Shown here in pieces: positions 45,222 to 57,382 of a DNA stretch of 64,000 nucleotides. The notes below the pieces were generated by a model. It was not told the DNA's origin. It made no database searches and worked only from the letters and a program-made list of their open reading frames with translations. Within the stretch, counting starts at the first letter, position 1. Every line of letters starts with the position of its first letter. The stretch is from Chlamydomonas reinhardtii (Eukaryota; Chlorophyta; Chlorophyceae; Chlamydomonadales; Chlamydomonadaceae). The position numbers and the translations under genes were made by a program. The stretch covers positions 2,932,580-2,996,579 of the forward strand of contig NC_057006.1 in the NCBI RefSeq assembly GCF_000002595.2, given 5' to 3'.

Positions 45222-45915
45222 GGCGGTGTTGGCTCGCTGGCTGGCTGACTGGCTGGCTGGCTGGCTGGCTGCTTGATGGGGTTGTGGTTGTGGTTGTGGT
45301 TGTGGTTGTGAAAGTGGGGCTACTGAAGTGCTTCTAGCGGCTGGCCGGTCGGCGAGTGTTGTAAGCCTTGTGTTCTAGCGCGCGACGAAGGACTCCTGGA
45401 TAGGTTGACGGTGTGTGGTCAGGCTGCCAGTGCTTGGCTACTGGGCTGTGTGGCAGTGTAAGACGTCAAAAGGTAGCAGCGGTGGTGGCTTGGGTGTCGG
45501 ATGGATGGCTGCCCGCCGGCGGGTGTGACGCGGCGGCGACGGAAGCGCCGGAAGCGCCTCTGGACACCGATAGCGCCCTGCGCCTGAGAATGCAGTAAGA
45601 TGCTGCAGGTGGTGTGCACAGCGATGTGTGCGTGCGTGTGTGTGCGTGTTGCGGACTGCCGCTGCCGCAAGGCCCGCGGGTCGTTTCGGCCAACTCGGTT
45701 GTCGTCTGTCAAGGGGATGTGCTACTTGGCTCTAAGCAGCTAATTACGTATGCAAAGAAGTAACGTACTTGCTAAGTGTCTTGTTGTTTTGTTTGTGAGG
45801 GCGTGAGGGCGGAGCCTCGTCAGTTCAATGCCGAGCGCTGCCTTCATCCAATATCATTGTGTCACCGTGCGACACCCACAGCAGCAGCACTAGCATATAG
45901 TAGCAAACAAGGACA
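45222..45915. promoter_or_regulatory. Divergent upstream region with short tandem repeats
   Basis: Between the start codons of the DJ-1-like (-) and giant (+) genes. It holds a CTGG run (about 45231-45271) and TTGTGG repeats (about 45281-45310) close to the DJ-1-like start, and an AT-richer patch at 45720-45800. No specific factor site is claimed. Confidence 0.5.
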
Positions 45916-48900
45916 ATGAGCAGCGCCCATGCTGCCGAAACAGGCGCGGCGCCGCCCCCGCGTTGCCCGAGCTCTGCCGGCCTGCCAAACCGCGGCCTCG
46001 GCCCGCCAAGCGGCAGCAGCGGCGCAGGCGGCCTGCTCCGCAATCGCCTGGGTTTGTTAACGGGCACAAAGCAGGTGCGGCGGCAAATGGTTTCGAGGCG
46101 CAGCTGGAAACGCGGCTTCCGTTTCTCCTCAGAAGGAGGGGCTGTTGCTGTCGAGCTCAGAGGCACTTTGCAAGCTGGTGCTGCAGTGCCGTTGCGTGGC
46201 GCCAATCCTCGAAGAGACGAGCTGACTGTGGCAAAAAAGGCCAGGCAAACAAAGAATTGCGAAGCGCCGGCCTCCCCCTGCGAATCGAAAGGTTTCGTTG
46301 CCTCGCTCTGTGCTCACATTCGCATTTCTCACTATCTCGCATCCACAGGAGTTTGTGTTGCTGGAGGGGCGGCTGCTAGGGCCGCCTCTGCCGCCGGACG
46401 CAGCTGCAGTTCGCGTGGTGCGAGTCGGCGGCGGCTCCGCGCTGCGCCGCCTGCGCCTGCTCACACGCGGCGGCGGCAGCAGCTTCACCGGAAGTGGCGG
46501 CGGTGGCGGTGGCGGTGGCGGCAGCGGCGGCGGCGGTGGAATCAGGGGCAGCAGCAATGGTGGCGCTGGCGGTGGTTTTAGCGACCGAGAGGCCAGCGCG
46601 GTGCCGGCGGCGGTGGGCAGCGGGCCGGCTGGCGGCGCGGCGGCGGCGGCGGGCGGCGTGGCGGAGTGGGACGGCGTCGTGGTGGGCCTAGCCAAGACCA
46701 TACACGGAGGAGGCAAGGTGCGGACACGGACACGGGCATGTGTGATTCGCGCAGGAGTGGCGTGCGTGGGTGGCTTTTTTTTGAAGGAAAGCTCCTGCCG
46801 CTAGCAGCTACCACAACCCGTCTCTCGTGTTTCACTTGTTTGCCAGCTAGCTTGCTCCGGGCCACCTAGCAGGCAGCGGAGCAGGCCTTAGGCAGTAGGC
46901 AGCATCACTTTCATGTAAATTACTGACTTGTGCCGTACTACGTGCCGTACTGCCACGCAGCCTGCCGTGGTCAACTTCCAGCTGCAGTACACCACCGCCG
47001 CGCCGCCGGGACCGCCCGCGCCGCCGGCAGGTGCTACAGCCGCCGCCACAGCCGCACCTGGCGGCGGGGCTGTAGCTGAGTGGCGGGCGGTGCCGGGCAT
47101 CACAGCTGACGCTTCCATTGACCTGGCAGCCTACGTCAGCCGCGGCAGTAGCACCAGCGGCGGCGGCGGCGGCTATGACGATGGAGCGGTGGTGCGGGAG
47201 GTGGAGCTGATGTGGCCCACCGCTGGCGGCCAGTCCTTTGTGCTACAGGTGGGTAGCCGTGACTAAGACGCCCTGTCGCTTGCGAGCCGCCCATCTGCCG
47301 TTTTTTTACCGCTGTGGTGCCGCTGCTGCTGGTGGGTGTGATGCGGCCCACGCTGTCCAGCGGCCTCGGACAGACGCATAGGTTACACACAACACAGCAC
47401 TGGCGCCAGTACTGCTGTGTTTAAGGTATTTTTGGTGTGCGACTGCAGGCGGGCATTGCGCACCTGCCGCCGCTGGCGAAGGGTGCCGCTGCAGCGGGCA
47501 GTAGCGGCAGGCTGCAGGCCGGGGTCACAGGTGTGTGCGGCTGTATACGGCGCCTAGGCGGGTGCACGCAGGTCCCTTGGAGCCGCGCGGTGCCGGGCAA
47601 TGCCGTGAAAAACAAATACACACACATAACTTCGCTTAGCAATTCGCCTATGTTACTGGTGCGCAGGTGTGCGGCCATCGCTGCCACCCAGCGGCTCCTC
47701 CGGCTCCTTCCCCGCCACACCAAGAACATCGGCACTAGCACCCGCCACCGCCGCCGCTACCGACGCCGCCGATGCGGCGGCCGCAGCCGGCCGCGGCAGC
47801 GGCGGCCGGCCATTCCCGGCGACTCTGCTACACCTGCTACAGCTGCCGTCAGCCCGTACCGTCAACGGCGGCGGCGCCGCCAGCCGCCGCGCCTCCGCCG
47901 CTAGCTCGATGCGCTCGGACGTGACGGCGGCGTCGCTTCCGCCGCTGGAAACCGAGTACCCGCCGTTTACAGTGCTGCCGTCAGAAGCAGTGCAGCCGCC
48001 GTCGCCGTCGGCGTCAGCAGCAGCCGCAGCGGCGGCGCTGCCGCCGACCCTGCCGGCTGAGATGCTGCCGCTGCCCGGACTGGCAGGCGAGGCGGCCGCG
48101 GCGGCGGCGGTGGCGGGAGCGGGGTGCTCGGCGCCGTTCCCGGTACAAGGGCCGGAGGCAGCGCAGGAGGAACAGGTTCCGGCGGTGGCGGCGCCGCCGC
48201 CGCCGCTCTTCCAGGCCACGCCAGCAGTAGCAGCAACAACAACAGCAGTAGCAGCAACAGGTGATGGTGGCGCTGAGGATGTCGAGGGTGGTTTGGTGCC
48301 GACGCCGGCGGAGCTGCTCGGCAGCCTGGCGTGTGCCGCCATGCCGCCGCCGCTGCCCACTGGGGTGGCGGCGGCGCCAAACCCTGCTACGACGGTGGCG
48401 GCGGAGGTTGTGGCGGCAATGGTGGCGGCGGGAGCCGCGGCAGCAGCCCACGAGACACGGAGCTCCCTCGGCGGCGCTGCTGCTGATGCCGACGATGACG
48501 ATGAGATAAGGGATATGTCGCCTAGCTACTCGCCCTCGCCCTTCCAGCTCCGGGACCACTGCTCTCCGCGGCACGCGCCTGTGGTTCCAAAGACCGCTGC
48601 GGCCGGTGGCGTGCATGCCGCATCAGCAGCAGCGGGGCGACACCGACCCCAAGGCGGCGGCGGCAGCGCCGGCGGCGGCGGCTCGGGCGGCAGTGTCGAC
48701 GTCGCCAGCGGCGGCCCGGAGCTGCCAGCAGCTGCCACCATGACAGCCTTCTTCAGGTCCCAGCCCCACGACTCCTCCTCCTCACCCGAACGCTCCGCGG
48801 CCCAGGTTCTTGCCGCCGCGGAAGCCGCCGCCGAGGCCGCCGCGGGCCGCGAGGCCACAGGCAGCGGCGGCGCCGCGACGGCAGCGGCGGCGCCTCCCAA

Positions 48901-50196
48901 GCCCGCTGCGCCTGCAGACGCGGTGGCAGCAGCTGCCGCTGACGACCAGGAGGATATGGAGGTGGTGGCGGCCGACTTCCCAATCATGGGTTCCATGGAG
49001 ATGCAGCCCACCGCCGCCGCCACCCAGGTCTCGCCAGCGTCGTCGCTGTCGATGTCGCCGTCGGCGTCGCTGCCGCCGCCGTCGGCTGCGGGGCCGTCGT
49101 CAGCAGCGGGACCGGCAGGGCCGTTGCCGACGCTCAAGCCTGCCAGTGCGGCGGCGGCGGCAGCGCCGCCGGATGCGGCGGCGGACGCGACGCGGCGGCA
49201 GCAGCTCCTGCTACTGCCGCTGACGCTGTCGTCATCGTCGCCGGCGCAGCAGCACCCCGCCTTCCGGCGGATGCGCTTCCGCAGTAGCTACGTCAGCGAC
49301 GCCGCCGGCTTTGCACCCCTCAGCAGCGAGCATGCTTTTGTCAGCGGGGCCGCCGCCGTCGGCGACGCTGCGCACTCGCAGCATCGCACCGCGCCAAGCA
49401 ATGTCATGATTGCATCCGACGCCGCCGCCGGCGCTGGCGACGGCGGCCGCGGCAGTGCTGGCGGCGCCGCCGGCAGTGGCATGTCCGGGGTGGAGGACCT
49501 GTACAGCGGCAGCCTTGCTGGCGGCGGCGGCGGCGGGCGCGGTGGCGACGGCCGAGGCAGTGGCGGCAGATTCGGCGGCCGTGCCGCCGGCGTGCTTGAC
49601 GCCGTCGTCGCTGCCGCCGCGTCGCCACTCCGGCCACGGCGAGTCAGCGGCCGTACGGCGGTCTTGCTTGCCGCGGAGGCGGCGTCGCCACGTCACGCTG
49701 CAGCGACGTCGGCGCCGCTGTATGCACAGCAGCCGACACCTGCTGCATTGCACGCTCGAGGAGGCGGCGGCGGCGGCAGCGGCACGGACACTGTCAGTGG
49801 GGCGGCGGGAGGCAGCAGCAGCGAGATTGAAGAATACGGCTGTCAGCCATCGACTTGCAGCAACGAGGCAGCGGCGGTGGCGGCGGCGCTGCAGCCGCCG
49901 CGCCGCACCTTCATTCCCGTGGTCACGCAGGCATGCGCCGCCTACCTGACCGACAGCGGGCTCGGCGATGGCCATGCCGCCGCCGCAGAGGCACGCGACG
50001 GCGCCGCCGGTACTGGCAGCGCAAACGGCAGAGGCGGCGGCGGCGACGGCAGCAGTGGCCTAGGTGTGCTGCTACAGCCGCCCCGCGACGCGGTGAGTAT
50101 GGAGCCTACTTCTAGCGCCGAATCCCCAGAGCTATTTTTAGCCTGCCAGAGCGGCGTGACGGGGGAGCTGGACCTGGGGCCGATGGCTGTAGCAGC

Positions 50197-50240
<44 letters not shown>

Positions 50241-53200
50241 CTCGGCTGCCATCGCCGCCGCGGGTGCTACAGCCGGCGCCGCCGCCGCCCCTGCCACTTC
50301 CGGAGCTGCGGCTGCCGCCGTCAGCCGTCCCGCTGACCGGGGGCACCGGGCCCTTGCAGACAGAGACCGCGGCGGCCGCGGCGGCGGAGCCTGCCGCGCC
50401 CGAGACCGTGGCTATAGCACCGCCGCCGGCGCCAGCAACGGCAGTAGCCGCTGCAAGCCCGCCGCTGGCGGCGGCGCCGCTGACGGCGGCGGAGGCTCTG
50501 CTGGTCGAGGCCATGGCCGCGCAGCTGCGGCAGCAGGAGCAGCAGGAGCAGCAGCAGCGGCTGCGTCAGCAGCAGCGGCACCTCAAGGCCACCGCCGCTC
50601 CATCGCGAGCTGTAGCCACTTCCGGCAGTGCGGCAGGAGCGGCTGTAGCACCCGCTGGTGCTGCTGCTGCTGCGGCGGCGCCGCCGCCACCTTCTGCCGG
50701 TTTCGCGGTGATGCAGGCGCTGCTGTCGGGCTGGGCGGAGGACATCCAGCGCTCGGCGGCGACCACCCGAGCCGTGGAGGTCATGAACTCGCGCAACGCC
50801 GCCGCTCTTCCCGCGCCTGCAGTGCACGCCAGCACGACTGCAACCGCCGATGCGCAGGAGAAGAAGGAGCGCAGGCACACGTCCGAGCAGGCTCAGGGAA
50901 CGGCGGAGACGCCGGAGGCGGAGGCGCTCCCGCCGGCGCAGTACCTCGCCGCCGGCGCAGCCGCCACAACCCCAGATGCCGACCACGCCACGGCTACAAC
51001 CCACAGCACCACCAGCACTGGCGGCGACGGCAGCAGCACCGGCGGCGCCGCCGCGGGCACCGTCTCCCCGCCCCGGCGGCGCGGCAGCCGTCGCCGCCGT
51101 GCGCCGCCGCCCAAGCCGCTTGAGGTTCTGGATCCGGTTCCGGAGGACAACGAGAACGCCGCCGCCAGCGCCGTCAACAGCGGCGCCGCCAGCACCTTTG
51201 CAACCGCCGAGAGCAACGCCCTGCGATGGGTCGAGGCCATGTCTGGCAGTAGCATCAGCAGCGAAGCTTCACAAACTGCGGCGGCGGCGGGCGACGGCGT
51301 GACGACGCCTTTGCGAATATTGCGCGAGGCTGCAGCGTCTCCTGTCGCCGCCGCGGTCGCCTCTACACAGCCGCTCTCGGCGGCTCCTACCGGAATCCTG
51401 AGCCGCATCGCCTCTGTGCCGCCGTGTGCCACCGCTACTGCGAATGCTGATGTTAATGCTGGTGGCATTGCCACTGGCCTAACGGCTGGCGCGGCTGGGG
51501 CGGGAGGTGACGCTACGTTTGCCGGCGCTATTGATGATGGACCCATTTCCGGTAGCAACAGCAGGCAGGTTGATACTGGCGAGAGTGCTGCAGATCCGGC
51601 GGCGGCGGCGACAGCTGCGGCGGAGGCGGCGGTGGTAGGAGCGGCTGAGTCCGCGGTTGCAGCTGGTCCCGCAGTGGCTCGGTCAGTGGCCGCGGCGGCA
51701 GCGGCCACAGCCGCGGCGGCGGTGACGGCGCACGCGGCAGTAGCAGATGCGGAACAGGGGCTGCACTTGCTGCTACAGCCGGCGGCGCAGCGGCACGGGC
51801 CGCAATGGGCGGCGGCGGCGCCGGCGGCGCCCGCCAACAAGGATATGGCGGTTATGCGGCCGTCGTACCTGGCGGTTGAAGAAGAGGCGGCGGTGGTGGC
51901 GGCGGCGGCTGAGGCGGTGGAGGTGGAGGGCACGGGCTTGGCGGCGCTGATGGGGGCGCTGCCGCCGCCGGCGGAGCCGGACGCGGAGCAGCGGCAGCAG
52001 GCGCTGCGGCGGTGGCTGGGCCGGGAGCGGGCGGCCGGGGACCACGAGGATGACTTGGAGGCGGACGTGGCGGAGGAGCACGCGGCGGAGGAGGTAGCGG
52101 AGAAGGCGGCGGAGGCGGAGGAGGTAGTGGAGAAGGCGGCGGAGGCGGTGGAGCACGCGGCGGGGGAGGCGGAGGAGGCGGAGGAGTGCGCGGCGGAGGC
52201 GGGCTCTGGCACTCAGTCGGGGGAGGCGGCGGTGGAGGAGGTGGTCCAGATGCTGCGGGACCAGGGGCTGGACAGCGATGGCGAGGCCGGTGCGGACGGC
52301 GGCGGCGGTGGTGGCGGTGGCGGTGGCGGCGGCGAGGAAGCGGCGGCTGTAGCACTGGCGCCAGCCGCTGGCGCGGCCGTGGCCATCGGCAGTGGCGTCA
52401 GCTGCACTAGCGGCAGTAGCAGTAGTGCCAGTGGCAATGGCGGCCGCTCGGTACAGCCGTCGCTGCCACCGGCCCCGGAAGCGCCCTCACCGCGGCGTGC
52501 ACCGCTCATGCAGGCGCACGAGCAACAGCAACAGCTACGGCAACTGCAACGGCAGGGCGACGGCAGTAGCACAGGTGCTGCCAGCGCCGCTGCGCCGCTG
52601 CTACTGCCACGGTCAGTGGATGCGCAGCAGCAGCAGGAGCAGCTTGTCAACCTGAACGCCATGCTGATGCTACAGCCGGCTCACAGCCAGGAGCTACTGC
52701 CGGGCCGATCCATCTCCGCCACCGCGCCTATGGCGGCGGCTGTAGCGCCGCCACCGTCGGCGCCGCGGGCGCTGACGCCGCTGCCATCGCCGCGGCCCCT
52801 TGCCGACGCATCACCCCTGGACTTGAGGCCGCTGCACCGCCGCAGCGAGGGAGGCGGCGGCACCATTGGCGCCGCTGCCATTGACACTGACGCTGATGGT
52901 GGTGGCGGCGGCGGCGCTGTCCAACGCGCAAACGTCGCAGGCAGCGGTGGCTTGCACCGCGAGGGGGAGGGAGGCGGCGGCGGTCGAGGAGGAGGCGGAG
53001 GCGGAGGGGGGCTGCTGGGCGCGTTGTGGGGCTGGGCGGCTGCACGTGGGGAGGTGGCGCTGCGCATGGCTGCGGCCAGCGCGATGTGCGTGGCTGCGGA
53101 GCTGCTGGACGGTGAGTTGTGAGTGTGCTTGCCTTGGCAAGTTGCGGGCCTTTGGCATGGCCCTCCCGGCTTTGTCCGTTTGCGTCGCCTGCTGCCATTA

Positions 53201-53651
53201 GGTCCACCACACGGCCCAGGAGCATGGTTTCTCATCGCATAGATTGCGTTGGTCACAACAAGGACCAGATTGCAAAGCATCACATTGCGGTCTCAACGCA
53301 ATGTAATTGCATTGGACTGAGCTTTCTTTGCTTCCCCCCGTTTTGTCCACCTTTCGTCCCTCCCCGCGCACAGAGCTGCCACGACGCAATGGCGAGCCGC
53401 CGGCAACGGCCCTCGGCCCAGACGCCGCCGCGCCGCCGCTGCTGCCGCCGCTGCGCCCGCACGCCACGCTGTGGGCGCAGCTGCCGTGGCCGCTGGCGCC
53501 AGCGGTGCATGCAGGGCTGCGGACGCTGGTGTGGGCGGTCTGCAGCTGCGCGGCGACGGCGCAGGTGGCGGCGGCGCTGGTGTGGGAGGCGGCGGCGCTG
53601 CCGTGGCGGCTGCTGGCGGCGGCGGGGATGAGGAGGAGGGCCAGGCAGTAG
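45916..53651 (+). CDS. Giant low-complexity protein (~2200 residues), family unknown
   Basis: Six exons: 45916-46074, 46349-46717, 46961-47248, 47449-47530, 47667-53111, 53374-53651; phases agree, 2206 residues. Exons 1-4 (about 300 residues) look like a folded N-terminal domain with strand-like pieces (EFVLLEGRLLG, VVNFQLQY, REVELMWPTAGGQSFVLQ); an NT-C2-type domain is possible but unproven. The 5445-nt exon 5 is almost entirely Ala/Gly/Ser/Pro-rich with Gln runs (50197-50236) and an acidic EE/AA-rich repeat (about 52060-52200). The C-terminal ~130 residues (GALWGWAAARGEVALRMAAA, then LWAQLPWPLAPAVHAGL and AALVWEAAALPW) are Trp-rich and amphipathic and might associate with membranes. A poly(A) signal is at 54213. 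I do not recognise the family. Confidence 0.65.
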
Positions 53652-54212
53652 GTGGCAGATGGCGGCGTGGTGGGGTGGGGTAGAGGTAGATGAGTTGGTG
53701 GGCTAGGCATGGCCTTGACCATTGAACTATGTCCGGTAGGCCTGGGACCGTGCGTGCGGCTAGTGATGGTAGTGAAAGTGCATTACAGACATAAAAAAAG
53801 TGCAGCGCAGTTCGGTGGGTTGCCGGAAAACCAATGTACACGGTGTCGCCGAAGACCCAATGCACACCGTGTCCGACGAGGTTGTCGTGAGTTCAGTGTG
53901 TGCGTGTGTGTGGCGCCGTGCGCAGCTCTGCGCCGAGTGGGCGCGCTGGAGCATTGGCGTGAGCATTTCGATGGTCGTTGCGTTGCTTCCTGCACTATCT
54001 GCTTTGCTGCTGTGACGCAGTGCTGCACGCCTGCGTGCTTACTAAGCGTGTTCGAATGCCGTCTGGGCGGCTGAGATAGGCGCCGGGCCGCCGGCGGACA
54101 CGCAAAGTGGTGCGGCGGCGAAGCGGTTCGGTGCAGCATTTTGTCATGAGCACCCACTTATCGCATGAGTTGCTGCTGGGTGGCAACATGAGAGAACAGC
54201 AAGAAGGCACAC

Positions 54213-54217
54213 TGTAA
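54213..54217 (+). terminator. TGTAA poly(A) signal of the giant gene
   Basis: Plus-strand TGTAA 562 nt past the stop at 53651. 53652-54212 holds no supported gene. Confidence 0.5.
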
Positions 54218-54256
54218 AGTCGGAACACTGCTGGGCATGTTACACTGCACGTTCCG

Positions 54257-54336
54257 TTTCGCCGGCGGCTCGATACCTCTCAGTCGGCTACCTCCATTTC
54301 GCCGGCGGCTCGATACCTCTCAGTCGGCTACCTCCA
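54257..54336. repeat. Perfect 40-nt direct duplication
   Basis: 54257-54296 is repeated exactly at 54297-54336, with no spacer. It lies between the two convergent genes. Confidence 0.95.
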
Positions 54337-54597
54337 GCCCCGAGCTTGCTGCCAACGCACCGCTCCTAATGTCCCCAGCCAGCCAGATAGCCAGCCAAAC
54401 GCCACGAAAGCGTGACAGCACACCGTTTGTTCAGCACACACACTGTGGCACATCCTTCCAACAGCTCCTTCCGGCACACCTTCTACTACCTGGAAACCCC
54501 TCAGGACGAACACAACGGTACTGTCTGTGGCATGCTGTGGGGCGCACCGCCGACGGCACGGGTACTGCAGCGCTGAAGCCCTAGCTAGCGGTTTTCG

Positions 54598-54602
54598 TTA
54601 CA
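54598..54602 (-). terminator. TGTAA poly(A) signal of the His/Gln-rich gene
   Basis: Minus-strand TGTAA about 100 nt past the stop at 54702. 54337-54597 holds nothing I can name. Confidence 0.5.
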
Positions 54603-54701
54603 CGACTCCCAGTTCCTGTCTAGCAACCCCAACTTTGTCTACTGCGTTGTGATTGTACATCCGCCCCGGCGGGTGCGGCTGCCTCTATTTTGCTGTGCGT
54701 C

Positions 54702-54783
54702 TCACTTGTCGGCAGCACCAGCGCACGTGCCAGCTGCGCCGGCTGTGGTGGGCGGGCGGGCGGTATAGCTGTTGCTGCCGGGC

Positions 54784-54826
<43 letters not shown>

Positions 54827-56702
54827 AGCCACTGCCGAGGTCCCCCGGAACGCCTCGCACGGTGTTGCCGCTGCTGCTGCCGCCGCTGCCGCCCACGAAG
54901 GCTGTGTGCGTGGGCACAGCCGGGTAGTAGCGTGGGTAGCCTGTGTGGTGGGAGTACGAGCGTGGTGTTTGCATGTGCGATTGTGCGTGTATGAGTGACT
55001 TGGTGAATGAGAATCCGATGGGCTGTTGACGGTCTGGTCGTGCGCACATGAGCTCTGAGCTCTGAGCTGAAGCCGTAGCAGCAGAATCCCCATCCGCCTG
55101 ACTCTTACGTCCCATGGACACACACGCACACGCACACGCACACACACGCACACACACGTACCCGGCACAGGGATGCCCATCACCGGCCCTTGCTGCTGCG
55201 GCTGCGGCTGCGGCGTCCCAGCAACATCAGCGGCAGCCCCGCTGCTACTGCCCCCGCCACCGCAACCACCTCCGCTGTACATCTGCACCTGCGGCGGCGG
55301 CGGCGGCGGCGGGCTCGGCGGCGGCGCCGCTGCCGCCGCCTCCGGCGGCGGCTGTAGCAGCGGCACCTGGTCACTGCGGGTACGGCTGTACGGTGTGTCC
55401 CAGTCGTATACGCCGCCGCCGCCGCCACCGCCCGCCTCGCTGCCGCCGCCGTCACTGCTGCTGCCGCTGTTGCTGTAGCTGCTGCGGCTGCCGTGCCCGC
55501 CACTCGTCCTCTTCTTCGTCACAAGCGGTGCCATCTGGTTTGGGCCGCCGCCGCCACTGCCGCCGCCGGCGACAGTCGCTGGCGGCGGCGTCGACAGGGC
55601 GTCCTGCGGCGTGGCGGCGTGGTGGCAGCCCCGGCCGTGGTGGTGGTGGCGGCGGCGGTGGTGGCGGCCGCCGCGGTGGCGCCTGCTGCTGCCGTCCTGC
55701 TGCTGCCCGTCGTCACCCACCTCCGGCTGCTGGCCCTGCTGCCCCTGCTGCTGCGCGGCGCTGCTGCTGCCGCCGGCGCCCTGGGTGGCCTCAGCGCCCT
55801 CGCCGCTCCGGTGGTGGCGGCGGTGGCGATGGCGGCAGTGGTGGCGGCGCCGGCGGCCGCCGTGCCCCTCGCCAACCAGTTCGTTGCCGTCGCCGTGGCG
55901 GTGGCTGTCGTCGCCATCGTCCAGACCACCATCAACTAGATAACCATCAACCAGATAACCAGCCCTGGCGGCGCCGCCGGCGCCGGCGTCCGGGTCTGGC
56001 GCGCTGCTACTGCCGCCGCCGGGGGATGAGGGTGACGAGGTGTGACCCGACGGCGGGCCACAGTGGCCGTGGCTGCAGCCGTGGCCGTGGCTGTAGCCGT
56101 CGTGTTGCTGCTGCTGCTGCTGCTGCATGGCCTTGTTCTTGTCCCTCAGCTGGCTGGGGCTGTAGGCGGTGTACACGCTGATCACGTCGATGTCGTCGGC
56201 CGCGGCGGGGCCGCCTGTGGCGCCTCCGGGGCCGCCGGCGGCGACGGCACCGGCACCAAGGCCAGCGGCGGTGGGGCCGGCGCCCTTGATGGCTGCGGGG
56301 CCATCAGCAGGTGCGGCGCCCGGGCCTGCCGGCTCCGCAGCAGCGGCAGCAGCTGTGCCCGGCGGTGGGCGCGGATGGCCGTACGTGCGGAGGTGGGCGT
56401 AGCCTTGGGCGCGGGCGGGGGCGGCCGCCGCGCAGGGGCAGGCGACGGGCGCGGGGACGGGCGCGGCGAGCGCTGCCAGCCGCCGCCGGCCTGTGTGTGG
56501 GTGATGAGCAGCACAAGTGAAAGGTCGCGACTTACGGGGATTTCACAGATCCAAGCGAGGCTACAAAGCTTTGTTGGGGAGTTTTGTCGCGATTCGCAGA
56601 CCCACGGCCCCGTCCTTGCAGCTCAAAGGCAGAGGCCCCGGTGGCAAAGTAAGCCGACATAAGAACCCAGTGCTCACGCGCTTTAGAGCTGCAGCTTCCC
56701 AT
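54702..56702 (-). CDS. Predicted myristoylated His/Gln/Gly-rich protein
   Basis: Three exons: 56702-56606, 56490-55162, 54940-54702; phases agree, 554 residues. The start MGSCSSKAR fits the N-myristoylation consensus (Gly2, Ser6, Lys7) with a Cys for palmitoylation, so plasma- or flagellar-membrane attachment is likely. The middle has DDIDVISVYTAYSPSQLRDK, which looks like a real motif, then a His-rich part (SHGHGCSHGHCG; RHRHRRHHR) that could bind metal, Gln runs, and VYDWDTPYSRTRSDQVPLL. The last exon encodes YPRYYPAVPTHTAFVGG and a 14-Ala run. I do not recognise the family. The donor at 56605 (GTGGGT) is chosen for phase; a better-looking GTAAGT at about 56535 would leave an intron under 50 nt. 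Confidence 0.55.
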
Positions 56703-57382
56703 CGCCAGAGCTGGTGGCAGCTTGTCGGAGTCAGCAAGCAAGTTTGAAGGCTCCGTTGCTCGTCCTTGTCTGCCCTCTTGCTGCCGTGGTTTTGCGTTGT
56801 CCGTTGTGTAGCTGACTGCACTGGTAAGTTCCGAGCACGACTGATGTGTTTGCCTTTTGTGAGCTTCCATCTTTGGGCGAAGGCCTCTTGAGCCCAGCTG
56901 CCGCCCGATCCGCTCGCCAGCTGCCTCCAGCCCCCACACAGCCCCTCTGTCGGCCCTTCAACGCGTGCTGGCCCCCACAACCCCTGGCGCCCCGTGCACC
57001 GACTCGAACCCAATGGCCCGGGCGCCGATACAACACAGCTCCAAAGGTTTACAGGCGAGCTGGACGCTCTCAAACCTCTCCGAACACGCCTGAAACTGCC
57101 CGGCACACGCCTGCGCCCGCGCTCCGCCTCCGGGCAATCCCCTACCCTGGCACCTCCCTCTCCCACCGCCTTCGCTTCATCTACGGAACCCGCCGCTAAT
57201 CGTACACTGCCACAAGACCCTGCAAACACAATCCGCTTGCGTGCCTGTCTGCTTGCGCCTCTGCCCGCCTGTCACCCCCGCCCCTACCAGTCGCCAACCA
57301 ACCTGCACCGCCGCCTCCACCACCCTCTCCTCCACCCACCAACCCCTCACCACATCACCACCGCACCACCTCCTCCTCCCCC
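56703..57382. other. Intergenic between two minus-strand genes
   Basis: Promoter of the His/Gln-rich gene and 3' flank of the NOL11-like gene, with a minus-strand TGTAA at 57049-57053, about 330 nt past the stop at 57383. No gene seen. Confidence 0.45.

Noticed and set aside
56535-56540. GTAAGT donor for the first exon of the myristoylated protein
   Set aside because: It would leave an intron of only about 40 nt and put the next exon in a frame that soon stops.
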